A stretch of DNA of 64,000 bases from Accumulibacter sp. (GTDB lineage: Bacteria > Pseudomonadota > Gammaproteobacteria > Burkholderiales > Rhodocyclaceae). A model generated the notes under the pieces. The model had not been told where the DNA came from, made no database searches, and saw nothing but the letters and a program-made list of their open reading frames with translations. The stretch lies in NCBI RefSeq assembly GCF_036625195.1, contig NZ_JAZKUG010000001.1, positions 372,001 to 436,000 on the forward strand, given 5' to 3'. A program made the translations under genes and the position numbers. The number at the start of each line of letters is the position of its first letter. Position 1 is the stretch's first letter. Positions 35,075-44,543 of the stretch are shown here, one piece after another.

Positions 35075-36615
35075 GCCCCGGACACCCGCCGCAGTTGCAG
35101 CCGGAAGGCGCGCGGCTGCCGTTCCCCGGCGGCTGCGTCACCACCCTTCAGCGCCTTGCCTGATTCGACATCGAAGGGCTGCTGCTGCACCTCGACCTCG
35201 AGCTGCGGGTTGCGTCGCAGCGCGTCGAGGAAACGGTTGAACACGGCGAGCACCTGACGTGGATTGCTGTCGTCACCAAGCCGGATACTGCCGCGAACGA
35301 CGAGCGTCTCGTCGCTTGGCGCTGCCGGCGCCCGGCCCTTGCCGTCATCGCCGACGAGCGACCGCGACGCTGCAGCCGCCGGCATGAGCTTCCAGTCGAG
35401 CGCATCGAGCTCGATCGCCGGCGCAGGGCCCAGGGCGCGACCGAGCTCCCGCCAGAGGTAGTCCGGTGATCCCGCGCTTCTCTCCACCTCGAGGTAGCGA
35501 TCGATCACCCGCCGCAGGTTGTCGTTGCTCGTCGCTATCGGCGGGAAGGTGCGAACGATCTCGTCGTAACGTCGACGCGCCAGCGCCGTTTCGCTGACCA
35601 GGAGATCGACCTCCTGATTGACCTGATGGGCATCGTAAGCCTGTTTGCCGGCCCACAGCAGGCAGGCAGCCAGCGCAACGACACCGGCCCCCTGCAGCGC
35701 CGAACGGACGAGCCAGAGATGATAACCATGGCGTTGTTGATCATTCGCGAACTGGCTGCGCGGCGGGTCGCTGGCCAGCAGGTGCAGCAGCAGTCGGTCA
35801 CAGCGGCTGTCGATCGGCAAGGTCGCAAGGCCGCTGTGCTGCGCGCAGTGCTCGAGGTCAAAGATGGCGAAGGACAGCGTGTCGCTGTCGACACAAGTGC
35901 TCTGGATCGCACTGATGGCCTGCGGATGGGCGACGAGGCAGGCCCTGATCGGCTGCTGCCGGGAGATCAGACGCTGGCTGACCAGATACTGCTGCAACTT
36001 GCGGGCCTCGGCTGCGAAGGTCTGGGCGATGCCGCCGATGCTGCTGTTCGGCAGCGGGCTGAGGCGGCTGAACTGAAGCTGCCCCTTCTCGAGGTAGCTC
36101 TGCCGGATCGACTGGTCCTGAATCGTCAGCAACAGGCAGCGCTCGTCGGCGACGGCAAGTCTTCGCAGCAGCGTGGCCCCCAGCATCGACACGGAATGCA
36201 CGCCGGCAAGAGCCACCCCGGAGCTGGCAAGCGCCGCCAGCCAGGGAGCGAAGAACTCGTTGTTGGTCAGCGCCGCGAGCAGGACGCGTTCATCCTTGCG
36301 CCGCGACTTCTCGTAACCGAGCGAGAGCGAGGCGGTCAGCGTCGCACTGAAGAAGTGCTGCCCGAGCTTGCGCGCGATCACCGCCTTGCGGTCGTCGCCG
36401 CGCAGGAACGGGATCTTCTCGACATGGAAGCCCTCGTCGGCGACATTGGCAAGGAGCCAGAACAGGCTCTTGCGCTTGCCTTCGAGGTAACGGAGAAAGC
36501 GCAGGCGCCCGTCCTCCGTGAAGTCGAAGGATCCCTCGTCGCTGAGCGTACCGGCGTGCCAGAGGCAGGCGGTCAGCTGGTGCGCGCTGAGATAGAGCAG
36601 GCGACGGGCAGGCAT
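35071..36615 (-). CDS. MshI-like (PilM/PilN-type) pilus assembly protein
   Basis: A 514-residue bitopic protein. The N-terminal ~300 residues form an actin-like, PilM-type cytoplasmic domain. A single membrane helix (GAGVVALAACLLWAGKQAY, about residue 317) follows, then a PilN-type periplasmic coiled-coil and small domain (NEEVD-like stretch, RTFPPIATSNDNLRRV). MshI in Vibrio is likewise a PilM/PilN-related protein. It starts four bases after the mshG stop and overlaps the mshJ-like gene. It probably links the MshE ATPase to the secretin via MshJ/K. Confidence 0.72.
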   Translation of the reverse strand: MPARRLLYLSAHQLTACLWHAGTLSDEGSFDFTEDGRLRFLRYLEGKRKSLFWLLANVADEGFHVEKIPFLRGDDRKAVIARKLGQHFFSATLTASLSLGYEKSRRKDERVLLAALTNNEFFAPWLAALASSGVALAGVHSVSMLGATLLRRLAVADERCLLLTIQDQSIRQSYLEKGQLQFSRLSPLPNSSIGGIAQTFAAEARKLQQYLVSQRLISRQQPIRACLVAHPQAISAIQSTCVDSDTLSFAIFDLEHCAQHSGLATLPIDSRCDRLLLHLLASDPPRSQFANDQQRHGYHLWLVRSALQGAGVVALAACLLWAGKQAYDAHQVNQEVDLLVSETALARRRYDEIVRTFPPIATSNDNLRRVIDRYLEVERSAGSPDYLWRELGRALGPAPAIELDALDWKLMPAAAASRSLVGDDGKGRAPAAPSDETLVVRGSIRLGDDSNPRQVLAVFNRFLDALRRNPQLEVEVQQQPFDVESGKALKGGDAAAGERQPRAFRLQLRRVSGA

Positions 36616-36619
36616 GGCT

Positions 36620-37822
36620 TCAGGTCTTGATCTTGCTGATCACGTCATAGACCGGACCGAGCACGGAGAGCATGATCCAGCCGAGCATGCCGCCCATCAG
36701 CAGGGTGAGCAGCGGCTCGATCAGCTGCTGCATCTTCTGCACCGATTCGCGCACGTCACGATTGTAGAAGTAGCTGACGTTGAGCAGCGCTTCGTCGAGC
36801 GCACCGGTGTTCTCGCCGACGCGCAGCATGCGGATCACCAGCGGCGGGAAGAAACCGGTACCGTGGAAGGCGGCGGTCACGTTCTGCCCTTCGACGATCA
36901 GTTGCTCGACCCGTTCCAGCCCCTGGCGGATCACCAGGTTGCCGACGACGCCCTGCGTCGTCCGGATCGACTCGAGGATCGGGATGCCCGAAGCGTAGAG
37001 CAGCGCGAAGGTGTTGGCGAAGCGCGCCAGGATGATCTTGCGCAGGATGTTGCCGAGCACGGGAACGCGCAGCTTGAGGCCATCGAAGCGCAACCTGGCC
37101 AGCGGGTTGTGGTTGAGCAGCAACCGCACGGCGAAAAAGGCGAGCAGCGGCAGCGTCGGCAGCAGGTACCAGTAGGCGACGAGCAGGTCGGACACCAGGA
37201 AGAGGATCTGCGTCTGCAGCGGCAGCACCTGTCCCATGCTCTTCACGAACAGCCGCAGCTGCGGCACCATGTAGACCATCAGGAAAAGCGTCGCGGCGAT
37301 GACGATCGAACCGACGAAGGCCGGGTAGGCGGCCATCTTCCGCGTCTGCGACAGCAGTTCGTCCTCCCACTTCAGCGATTCGTTCAGGCTGTTGAGCACG
37401 TCCGGCAGGCGGCCGGTCGCCTCGCCGGCGCGCACGAGACTGACGAAGACCGCGTCGAAGACGCGGCGATGGCTCTCCATCGCCTGCGACAGCGTCTGGC
37501 CACCCTCGATCGACTCGATCAGGCTGGCGACCACTTCGCGGAAGCGCGGATGCTCGAGGCTGTCGCGCAGGTCGGTGAGCCCCTCGAGAATCGGCACGCC
37601 GGCACGGACGAGCTGCTGCAGATGGAAGCAGAAGTGGATCAGTTCGCGCCGCGGGATGCCGCCACTGCGCAGCAGGCTGCGATTGCTCAGCGGCTCGCCG
37701 CTGACCAGGTCGAGTTCCATGCGCCGCAGGCGCAGATCGAGGTCGACCAGGTTGATCGCGTCGATGCGGCCGAAAACCATGCGACCGTCCGGACTCACCG
37801 CCTTGTAGGTATACAGCGGCAT
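36620..37822 (-). CDS. mshG: Type IV pilus inner-membrane platform protein MshG (GspF/PilC family)
   Basis: A 400-residue polytopic protein with two repeats of the GspF domain (about 70-190 and 270-390), each holding helices; membrane segments are near 172-190, 220-245 and 370-390. The typical start MPLYTYKAVSPDGRMVFG and the motifs LRDSLEHPRFREVVASLIE and GNLVIRQGLERVEQLI fit the family. It anchors the assembly ATPase and pulls pilin subunits from the membrane. It lies four bases after mshE, consistent with tight coupling of platform and motor. Confidence 0.92.
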   Translation of the reverse strand: MPLYTYKAVSPDGRMVFGRIDAINLVDLDLRLRRMELDLVSGEPLSNRSLLRSGGIPRRELIHFCFHLQQLVRAGVPILEGLTDLRDSLEHPRFREVVASLIESIEGGQTLSQAMESHRRVFDAVFVSLVRAGEATGRLPDVLNSLNESLKWEDELLSQTRKMAAYPAFVGSIVIAATLFLMVYMVPQLRLFVKSMGQVLPLQTQILFLVSDLLVAYWYLLPTLPLLAFFAVRLLLNHNPLARLRFDGLKLRVPVLGNILRKIILARFANTFALLYASGIPILESIRTTQGVVGNLVIRQGLERVEQLIVEGQNVTAAFHGTGFFPPLVIRMLRVGENTGALDEALLNVSYFYNRDVRESVQKMQQLIEPLLTLLMGGMLGWIMLSVLGPVYDVISKIKT

Positions 37823-37826
37823 GGAC

Positions 37827-39539
37827 CTACATCCGGTCGGTCAGGTCGACGACGCGCCCGATTTCCTCGAGCGATGTCGAACCGTCGAGAACACGCCGCA
37901 GACCATCGTCCGCCAGCGTGACGACCCCCTGGTGCCGGGCCAGTTGCTGCATTTCGCGCAGCGTGCTGCGGCGGGCGATCAGTTCGTCCATGTCGGCATT
38001 GATGCGCATGAGTTCCATGATCGCCAGCCGCCCGCGATAGCCCTGGAACTCGCAGCGCTCGCAGCCGCTCGGGCGATAGATGACCGGCCGCGGCCCGTCG
38101 ACCAGCTTGCCGAGCAGGTGCGCCTCGTGCGCCTCGGCCTGATAGGGAACCTTGCAGTGCACGCAGAGACGTCGGACCAGCCGTTGCGCGATGATGCCGA
38201 TGATGTTGCCCGCCATGATGTCGGGCAGGATGCCGATGTCGAGCAGGCGCGGAATGGCGCCGATCGCCGAGTTGGTGTGCAGCGTCGAATAGACCTGGTG
38301 GCCGGTCATCGCCGCCCGCAGCGCCATCTCGGCGGTCTCCGCGTCGCGGATTTCGCCGACCAGGATGATGTCCGGATCCTGGCGCATCATCGAGCGGATG
38401 CCGTTGGCGAAATCGAGCTTGACCGACTCGGCCGCCGAGGTCTGCCGCACCAGCGTCATCGGATACTCGACCGGATCCTCGAGGGTCATGATGTTCACCC
38501 CCTCGGAGTTGATGTGGTTGAGCACCGAGTAGAGCGTCGTCGTCTTGCCGCTGCCGGTCGGCCCGGTGACCAGGATGATCCCCTCCGGCCGCGCGATCAT
38601 CAGCTTGAGCAGGTCGAGCTGGCGCTCGGCAAGGCCGAGACCCTCGAGCGGAACGATCCCCTTCTGCCGGTCGAGGATGCGCAGGACGATGTTCTCGCCG
38701 TGGATCGTCGGCTGCGCCGAAACGCGGAAATCGACCTGCCGGCCGCGCATGTTGAGCGAGATGCGTCCATCCTGCGGCGCGCGGGTCTCGGCGATGTTCA
38801 TCCCGGACATGACCTTGATGCGCACCGCCATCGCCGGCCAGTAGGTCTTGTGCAGCGAACGGATCTGCCGCAGCATGCCGTCGATACGGTAGCGGATGCG
38901 CAGGAAACTCGCCTCCGGCTCGAAATGGATGTCGGAAGAATCGCGCTTGACGGCGTCGGTCATGATCGAGTCGATCAGCCGCACGACCGGTTGGCTGTAC
39001 TCGTCGGACGAGGACTGCAGGCCACGGAAGTCGATCTCGCCGGTCTCGATCTCGTGCAGGATGCCGTCGATCGACAGTTCGTAGCCGTAGCACAGGTCGA
39101 TCGCGCGGTCGATCTCGGTCTCGCCGGCGAGCAGCGTGCTGATCTCGAGGTCGTCGCCGGCGAGACCGCGGATCCGGTCGAGGGCGACGATGTCGTTGAT
39201 GTCGGCGATCGCCACCGTCAGGCACTGATTGGCGGCGTCGTAATCGAGCGGCAGCAGGTGGTGGCGCTTGGCGAGGTCGCGCGGCACCAGCCTGAGCGCC
39301 GAGGGATCGATGATCGCCTTCGACAGATCGACGCTCTGCTTGCCCAGGCTTTCCGACAGCGCGTCGCGCAGCGTCGCCTCGGAGACGAAGCCGAGTGCCA
39401 CCAGCAACTTGCCGATCGGCCGGTTGGACTTTATCTGCTCGAGCAGCGCGATGCGCAGCTGGTCTTCGCTGAGGATGCCCTTGCTGATCAGGATCTGGCC
39501 CAGCGGCCGCGCATGCGGGTGGATGGCAGGAGCGTTCAT
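37827..39539 (-). CDS. mshE: Type IV pilus assembly ATPase MshE (GspE/PilB family)
   Basis: A 570-residue hexameric motor. The N-terminal MshEN/GspII_E-like domain is GQILISKGILSEDQLRIALLE (start of the c-di-GMP-binding region in MshE) with a second copy-like block LGFVSEATLRDALSESLG. The catalytic domain has Walker A GPTGSGKTTTLYSVL, Asp box TLEDPVEYP, Walker B LVGEIRDAETAEMAL and His box GHQVYSTLHTNSA. Two CxxC pairs (CVHC and CERC) bind zinc as in PilB/GspE. The N-terminal motif suggests c-di-GMP control, by homology with Vibrio MshE; the ligand-binding residues were not checked in detail. Confidence 0.93.
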   Translation of the reverse strand: MNAPAIHPHARPLGQILISKGILSEDQLRIALLEQIKSNRPIGKLLVALGFVSEATLRDALSESLGKQSVDLSKAIIDPSALRLVPRDLAKRHHLLPLDYDAANQCLTVAIADINDIVALDRIRGLAGDDLEISTLLAGETEIDRAIDLCYGYELSIDGILHEIETGEIDFRGLQSSSDEYSQPVVRLIDSIMTDAVKRDSSDIHFEPEASFLRIRYRIDGMLRQIRSLHKTYWPAMAVRIKVMSGMNIAETRAPQDGRISLNMRGRQVDFRVSAQPTIHGENIVLRILDRQKGIVPLEGLGLAERQLDLLKLMIARPEGIILVTGPTGSGKTTTLYSVLNHINSEGVNIMTLEDPVEYPMTLVRQTSAAESVKLDFANGIRSMMRQDPDIILVGEIRDAETAEMALRAAMTGHQVYSTLHTNSAIGAIPRLLDIGILPDIMAGNIIGIIAQRLVRRLCVHCKVPYQAEAHEAHLLGKLVDGPRPVIYRPSGCERCEFQGYRGRLAIMELMRINADMDELIARRSTLREMQQLARHQGVVTLADDGLRRVLDGSTSLEEIGRVVDLTDRM

Positions 39540-39590
39540 GGCTGCGCCGGCGGACCAGGTTGATGCGGCGGAAGCGGCACGGGCAGCGCC

Positions 39591-40871
39591 TCAGGGCTGC
39601 AGTTCAAGGATTCGTTGCCGGGCTGCATTGCGGTCGAAAGCGGCGCGGCTGAGGTCGGCGGCATTCAGCGCCATGCGATAGTACTGCAGCGCCAGCTTGC
39701 CCTGGCGCAGGTGGTCGAGGCTGACGGCGACGTTGAAGAGATAGTCGGGATTGTCGGGATCGAGTGCATAGGCCTGGAAATACGCCTGCTGCGCGTCGCT
39801 CCAGCGACGCTGCCGGGAATACAGGTTGCCGAGGGCGAAGTGCAGCGGCGGTGAATCGGGCTGCGCCGCCAGCAGCGTCTTCAGACGGCTCTCGGACTGT
39901 CCGCCATCACCGCCGCCGTGCAGGTTGATCAGCGCCGCCTGCGCCGTGGCGTCTGCCGGATCCGATTCGAGCACCCGCAGGTAGAGGTTCTGTGCCCGCT
40001 CGAGCTGGCCCTGCCGCAGCGCGATCGCCGCCAGTCCGAGCAGTGCGTCGGCATTGCGCGGATCACTGCGCAGCGCCTGCTCGTAGGCGCTCCGGGCCTC
40101 GTCGAGGCGGCCGGCCTGCCAGTCCTCGTAGGCCCTGTCGAGCGTCCGCTCGGCCTGCGGACGGCGACTGGCGGAACGGACGACGCCTGCATCGTCAGCC
40201 GGCAGGTTGCCGGCGCGCTCGTCCCGCTGGCGGCGCTCACGAGGCGCCGCCGCCGGCGGCGCAGCCGGCCCGGGCACGGCCTGCGGCGACAGCGACGAGC
40301 CCGCGGCCGGTACCGGCGGCGGCGCGGGCGGCGCTGTGATCGCAGCTGGCGATGGCGGGACAACCGGTGGTGGGCTGGCGGTTGCCGGAACGACCGGCGG
40401 CTGGACCACCGCCACCGCTGGCGGCGGGGTGACCCGCGAGCCGCCGGCAAGGCCTTGCAACTGCCACCAGAAATAACCGGCGATCGCCAGCGCCGCTGCG
40501 CCACCCAGACCGACGAAGAGCCACAGCGACGTCCGCGGGCGCGGCTCCTGCTTGACGGCAAAGACGTTCTTCACCGCCGTCCGGGCGGCGTCGTCAGCGC
40601 CGCGGTCGCCCCCCTCTGCCGCCGCTGCCGTGCGGCCGCGCCGCGGCAGCGGCCCACCGACGCCGGCGGCAAGATCGGCGTCCACCGCATCGAGGTGCCG
40701 CGACAGCGGCGGCAACGAGCGACCCGGTACGGCCGCCGGCGCGTCCAGCGGATCGAGGCTCAGCTCGGGCGGCGCTGCCGGCGGCGCCGCGGGCGCGGCC
40801 GGCTGCGCGCCTGCGGCGGCCTGCCTCTTGGCTTCCTCGGCCCGTTTCAGGGCATCCATCAGCAGGCTCAC
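39591..40871 (-). CDS. mshN: TPR protein MshN of the MSHA pilus operon
   Basis: A 426-residue bitopic protein. It starts MSLLMDALKRAEEAKRQ, the usual start in this family, from a GTG overlapping the mshL stop (GTGA). An Ala/Pro-rich cytoplasmic part (18-105), one membrane helix (SLWLFVGLGGAAALAIAGYF, about 112-131), a Pro-rich periplasmic linker, and at least four TPR repeats from about residue 250 (AYEDWQAGRLDEARSAYEQA and later copies) follow. TPRs likely bind the secretin or other platform parts. The open frame extends far upstream to 41675 in a different frame of mshL, which is not coding. Confidence 0.85.
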   Translation of the reverse strand: MSLLMDALKRAEEAKRQAAAGAQPAAPAAPPAAPPELSLDPLDAPAAVPGRSLPPLSRHLDAVDADLAAGVGGPLPRRGRTAAAAEGGDRGADDAARTAVKNVFAVKQEPRPRTSLWLFVGLGGAAALAIAGYFWWQLQGLAGGSRVTPPPAVAVVQPPVVPATASPPPVVPPSPAAITAPPAPPPVPAAGSSLSPQAVPGPAAPPAAAPRERRQRDERAGNLPADDAGVVRSASRRPQAERTLDRAYEDWQAGRLDEARSAYEQALRSDPRNADALLGLAAIALRQGQLERAQNLYLRVLESDPADATAQAALINLHGGGDGGQSESRLKTLLAAQPDSPPLHFALGNLYSRQRRWSDAQQAYFQAYALDPDNPDYLFNVAVSLDHLRQGKLALQYYRMALNAADLSRAAFDRNAARQRILELQP

Positions 40872-42688
40872 TGCAGTGGCTCCGGACGCCGCGTGGGGAC
40901 TGTGAAGGGCTGGAAGACCTGGTCGCTGCGGAAGAAGTCTCGGTCCGGCAGCGAACTCCGGAAACTGCTGAAGTCGCCGTCGATCGAGGCGTCCTTGATC
41001 ACGGTCGGGCGCAGCAGGACGACCAGTTCCGATTTTCCGGACGAGTTGTTGCGGTTGTTGAACACCTCGCCGACGATCGGGATATCGCCCAGCAACGGCA
41101 GCCGACCCAGCCGGTTGTCCAGGCGATCCTCCATCAGGCCGCCAAGGACGGCGATGTCGCCGCTCTCGACACGCATCATCGACTCGATCTCGCGCATGCG
41201 GATCTGCGGCACCAGGTTCTTGATGTTCGCCGCAGCCAGAGCCGGATTCGGGTCCTGTTTCAGTTCCGCGATGCTGGAGATCGATGGCCGGACGTTCAGC
41301 GTCACCGTGCCGGTGTCGCTGATCTGCGCCGTCAGGCTCATGAAAAACCCGATCGACACCGATTGCGGCGTCGTCGTCGTCGTGACGGTCGCGTTGGTGT
41401 TCGGCCCCCCCGGGACGGTGTCCTGCTTGACGCTGAAGTACACGAAGTCCTCCGAAACCTTGAGGGTCGCCGTCTGGTTGTTGAGGACCGCGAGCTTCGG
41501 ACTCGACAGTACCTTCACGGCCCCGAAGGCGCGCAGCAGTTCCACGGTCGCGACGAGGTTCAAGGGATTGATGTCCCTGTACTTGATGACGAAGGGCGTC
41601 ACCGCGCTGGGCACGTTGGTCGTCAACTGCGGCCGGCTGACGCTGTACTCGGTGCCACTGGTCAGCCGGCTCCATTCGATCCCCTGCTGGTAGCCATCGG
41701 AAAGCGTCACCTCGACGATCGTCGCCTCGATCAGTACCTGCCGCTGCGCACCGAGCATCACCCGATCGAGAAACTCCTGGACCTTTTCATGCTGGCGGGC
41801 GGTCGCGCGGATCGTGATCACCCCGGCCTCGGGATTGGCGATCACTGACGCCGCCTCACGGAAGGTCATCCGTTTGACGATGGTGGCACCGGTATTCTGC
41901 AGGACCGCCGGATTCGGGCTGCCGGCCAGCGACTGTACGGCCTGGCCGAGCCGTGCCGCGGCACCCGGCGCAGGCGGCGCGGCGCCGGTGCCGGTGGTGC
42001 TCTGTGACGCACTCTGCTCGGTGACGGTCTCGGTCGATCCTTCGGGAAAGACCTTGTCCGTCTCGTGCAGCAGATCCTTGAGGTTCTTCTCCAGAGACTG
42101 CCAGAAGCTGTTCTTCGACTTGTTGTCGATCTGGATGCGCGAGGTGTTGCCGGTGCCGGCGACGCCGCCGCTGCCGGTCGCCAGCGCGCTCGTCGAGATC
42201 TGCGTGTTGGTCGACACGATGCTGGTCACGTCGCGCGAGATGTTGACGTAATCGACCCTGTAATTTTTCAGGTAAGGCGAATCGGGCATGACGACGAGGT
42301 TCGGACCATCCATCTCGAAACGCATGTCGACCTGTTTGGCGATGCGGGTGAGCAACTGCGGCAGGGTCTGGTCGATGGCGTTGAGGGTGACGGTGCCGGT
42401 GATCCCGGGATGGATATCGACGTTGATCTTCGCGTCGCGCGCCAGCGCGAACAGCAGGTCGTGCACCTTGACGTTGTTGACGACGACGCTGTAGGTCTCG
42501 GTGCGGGCGGTCGAGCGCGGCCGCGGCAGCGCGGCGCTCTGCTGCACCGGTTGCGGAATGGCACCCGGCGGCCGTGCCACGGCCTCAGCTTGCAGATGCC
42601 CCGGCGACGGCCCGGTGCTCAGGGTGGTCGGCGTGCAGGCGGCGAGCACCAGCAGCAACACGACGGCGTCAAGGCTTCTCGGGGACAC
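40868..42688 (-). CDS. mshL: Outer-membrane secretin MshL
   Basis: A 606-residue lipoprotein secretin forming the outer-membrane pore for the pilus. The lipobox is LAACTP near residue 18. The N-terminal STN-like domain (YSVVVNNVKVHDLLFALARD) is followed by secretin N domains with a Ser/Thr/Pro-rich insert (about 225-250). The C-terminal secretin core (about 320-570) shows GVEWSR-type GIEWSRLTSG, the V-L-SSPKLAVLNNQ block, and the signature VPQIRMREIESMMRVESGD with LGGLMEDR and LPLLGDIPIVGEVF. Start codon is GTG 42688. It follows mshM by 43 bases. Confidence 0.93.
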   Translation of the reverse strand: MSPRSLDAVVLLLVLAACTPTTLSTGPSPGHLQAEAVARPPGAIPQPVQQSAALPRPRSTARTETYSVVVNNVKVHDLLFALARDAKINVDIHPGITGTVTLNAIDQTLPQLLTRIAKQVDMRFEMDGPNLVVMPDSPYLKNYRVDYVNISRDVTSIVSTNTQISTSALATGSGGVAGTGNTSRIQIDNKSKNSFWQSLEKNLKDLLHETDKVFPEGSTETVTEQSASQSTTGTGAAPPAPGAAARLGQAVQSLAGSPNPAVLQNTGATIVKRMTFREAASVIANPEAGVITIRATARQHEKVQEFLDRVMLGAQRQVLIEATIVEVTLSDGYQQGIEWSRLTSGTEYSVSRPQLTTNVPSAVTPFVIKYRDINPLNLVATVELLRAFGAVKVLSSPKLAVLNNQTATLKVSEDFVYFSVKQDTVPGGPNTNATVTTTTTPQSVSIGFFMSLTAQISDTGTVTLNVRPSISSIAELKQDPNPALAAANIKNLVPQIRMREIESMMRVESGDIAVLGGLMEDRLDNRLGRLPLLGDIPIVGEVFNNRNNSSGKSELVVLLRPTVIKDASIDGDFSSFRSSLPDRDFFRSDQVFQPFTVPTRRPEPLQ

Positions 42689-42731
42689 GCTCAGGCTCGC
42701 TCCGGTGACAGGGAAAGCTGATCATACCACG

Positions 42732-44543
42732 TCAGGACTTCGGCACAAGTGCATGATTTTTATTACCTTCCGCAGGAGCGGCCGGAGTGGCGACGGGGCC
42801 ACCGGAACGCAGCCGCGCAACCGAGCGCACGTAGGGCCGGCTCGCCGGCGAGAGTTCGCCGAGCGTCGCCAGGGCGGCGTTGGCTTCCTCGCGCGAGGCA
42901 TAGTCGCCATAGATCACCCCCAGCCGCTCCCTGCCGGCCAGCAGCGAGCGATACACGCGGACCTGACCCGGATCCAGAACCTTTGAGTTTTTCGCAATGA
43001 AATCATCGATTTCGCGCTGGCTGCCGGCATCGGCCATGAGCAACTGGATGAAATGGTGACTGTCCGGAGTCCGGCGCAGCCACTCCTCGCTCGCCGCGAG
43101 GCGCTGTGCGAGACTCGGCGCCCGGGCAGCGGCAGCGCTCGCAGCCGGCGCCGCGGACCAGACCGTCGCGCGCACCGGAAGCGCCGGCGGCGGCGGGACT
43201 GCCGGAGTGGCCGGTGTGGCCGGTGTGGCCGGTGTGGCCGGTGTGGCCGGTGTGGCCGGTGTGGCCGGTGTGGCCGGTGTGGCCGGTGTGGCCGGTGTGG
43301 CCGGTGTGGCTGGAGCGGCTGGCGTGGCCGGCGCGGCGGAAGCGGCCGGCGCGGCGGAAGCCGCCGGCGTGGCGGAAGCCGCCGGCGTGGCGGAAGCCGC
43401 CGGAGTGGCGGAAGCCGCCGGAGTGGCGGAAGCCGCCGGAGTGGCGGAAGCCGCCGGAGTGGCGGGCACCGCCGCGACCGTCGCCGTCGTCGCGACAGCG
43501 GGCGCGGCCGTGGCCACCGCAACGGTGGCCACGGCCGCCGGCGGCAGCGGCGCCGGCGTGCTCGCCGGCGCCGACTCGCCAGTCACCGCCGTGTCTGCCT
43601 TCGCCTGCGGCGGCGACCGGACCTGGCTACCGGCGCTGTGGCTGCCGGCAAGATAGGCGACCGTGGCGACGCCGAGCATCGCCATACCGGCGACGGCGGC
43701 CCACGCCCAGCGGCCGCGCGCCCGGCCGGCGATCGGCTGGAACTGCGCATCACGGATCGCCGCGCGCACCTGCGCGGCGTCGACCTGATGCCGGCCGGCG
43801 GCAAATGCGGCCAACAGCGCCTTGTCGGCGAGGATGTTGATGCGCCGCGTCAAGCCTTCGGAGCTGCGGCTGATCAACTGGACGGCACGCCGGCTGAACA
43901 GGTCGGGGCCGCGATAGCCGGCGGCGCGCAGGCGAAACATCAGGTAAGCGGCGACATCGCTGCGGTGCAGTGGCGCGAGGCTGAAGCTGTGCGTGATGCG
44001 GTCGTTGAGCTGCCGCATGGCGCTCTCGCGCAGCCGCTGATCGAGTTCCGGCTGGCCGAAGAGGACGATCTGCAGCAGCTTGTGGCGGCTCGATTCGAGG
44101 TTGGAGAGCAGGCGAATCTCTTCCAGCGCATCGGCTGGCATCGCATGCGCCTCGTCGATGAGGACGACGATCTGCCGGCCGGCGGCATAGATTTCGAGCA
44201 GGTGATCCTGCAGCGCGCGCAGCAGCAATTGTCCCTGCCCCGCCGGGAGATCGATACGCAGCTCGGCGGCGATGGCGAAGAGAATCTCGTCACGCGACAG
44301 CATCGGATTGGCGAGATAGACGGTCTCGACGTTCTCCGGCAGCTTTTCGAGCAGCATGCGGCAGAGCATCGTCTTGCCGCTGCCGACCTCGCCGCTGACC
44401 TTGACGATGCCTTCGTCGTTGGTGATCGCGTAGATCAGCGCTTCGAGCGTCGCCCCGCGGTTGGCGCCGGCAAAGAAGAACTCGATGTGCGGCGTGATGC
44501 GGAAGGGTGCCTGCTGCAGCCCGAAATGCTCGAGATACATCAT
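42732..44543 (-). CDS. mshM: MshM-type AAA ATPase with repeat linker and SPOR-like C-terminus
   Basis: A 603-residue ExeA/MshM protein. The AAA domain (1-265) has the family start YLEHFGLQQAPFRITPH, Walker A GEVGSGKTMLC (about 51-58), Walker B VVLIDEAHAMP and a sensor block LFGQPELDQRL. One membrane helix follows (WAWAAVAGMAMLGVATVAYL, about 284-303), then a very long Ala/Pro/Thr linker (about 330-455) encoded by tandem DNA repeats. A C-terminal SPOR-like domain (HHFIQLLMADAG, IYGDYASREEANAALATL, about 500-580) could bind peptidoglycan. It probably opens the cell wall for or positions the MshL secretin. It overlaps the regulator stop by four bases. Confidence 0.88.
   Translation of the reverse strand: MMYLEHFGLQQAPFRITPHIEFFFAGANRGATLEALIYAITNDEGIVKVSGEVGSGKTMLCRMLLEKLPENVETVYLANPMLSRDEILFAIAAELRIDLPAGQGQLLLRALQDHLLEIYAAGRQIVVLIDEAHAMPADALEEIRLLSNLESSRHKLLQIVLFGQPELDQRLRESAMRQLNDRITHSFSLAPLHRSDVAAYLMFRLRAAGYRGPDLFSRRAVQLISRSSEGLTRRINILADKALLAAFAAGRHQVDAAQVRAAIRDAQFQPIAGRARGRWAWAAVAGMAMLGVATVAYLAGSHSAGSQVRSPPQAKADTAVTGESAPASTPAPLPPAAVATVAVATAAPAVATTATVAAVPATPAASATPAASATPAASATPAASATPAASATPAASAAPAASAAPATPAAPATPATPATPATPATPATPATPATPATPATPATPATPAVPPPPALPVRATVWSAAPAASAAAARAPSLAQRLAASEEWLRRTPDSHHFIQLLMADAGSQREIDDFIAKNSKVLDPGQVRVYRSLLAGRERLGVIYGDYASREEANAALATLGELSPASRPYVRSVARLRSGGPVATPAAPAEGNKNHALVPKS
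43213..43311 (+). repeat. Eleven tandem copies of a 9-bp unit (GGTGTGGCC)
   Basis: Eleven head-to-tail GGTGTGGCC units, ten perfect and the last ending in T. On the coding (minus) strand they encode repeated Ala-Thr-Pro. Since 9 is a multiple of 3, copy-number change would alter linker length without breaking the frame. Confidence 0.95.
43333..43458 (+). repeat. Seven tandem copies of an 18-bp unit
   Basis: Seven head-to-tail copies of GTGGCGGAAGCCGCCGGA and close variants (first two begin GCGGCGG). On the coding strand each encodes ATPAAS- or AAPAAS-like hexapeptides in the MshM linker. The right-hand copies are nearly identical at DNA level, which suggests recent expansion. Confidence 0.93.

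Noticed and set aside
40872..41675. Upstream extension of the mshN frame
   Set aside because: Overlaps mshL in another frame; conserved MSLLMDALK start is at 40871.
43201..43460. Possible CRISPR array
   Set aside because: Units of 9 and 18 bp are directly tandem with no spacers and lie within a coding frame.
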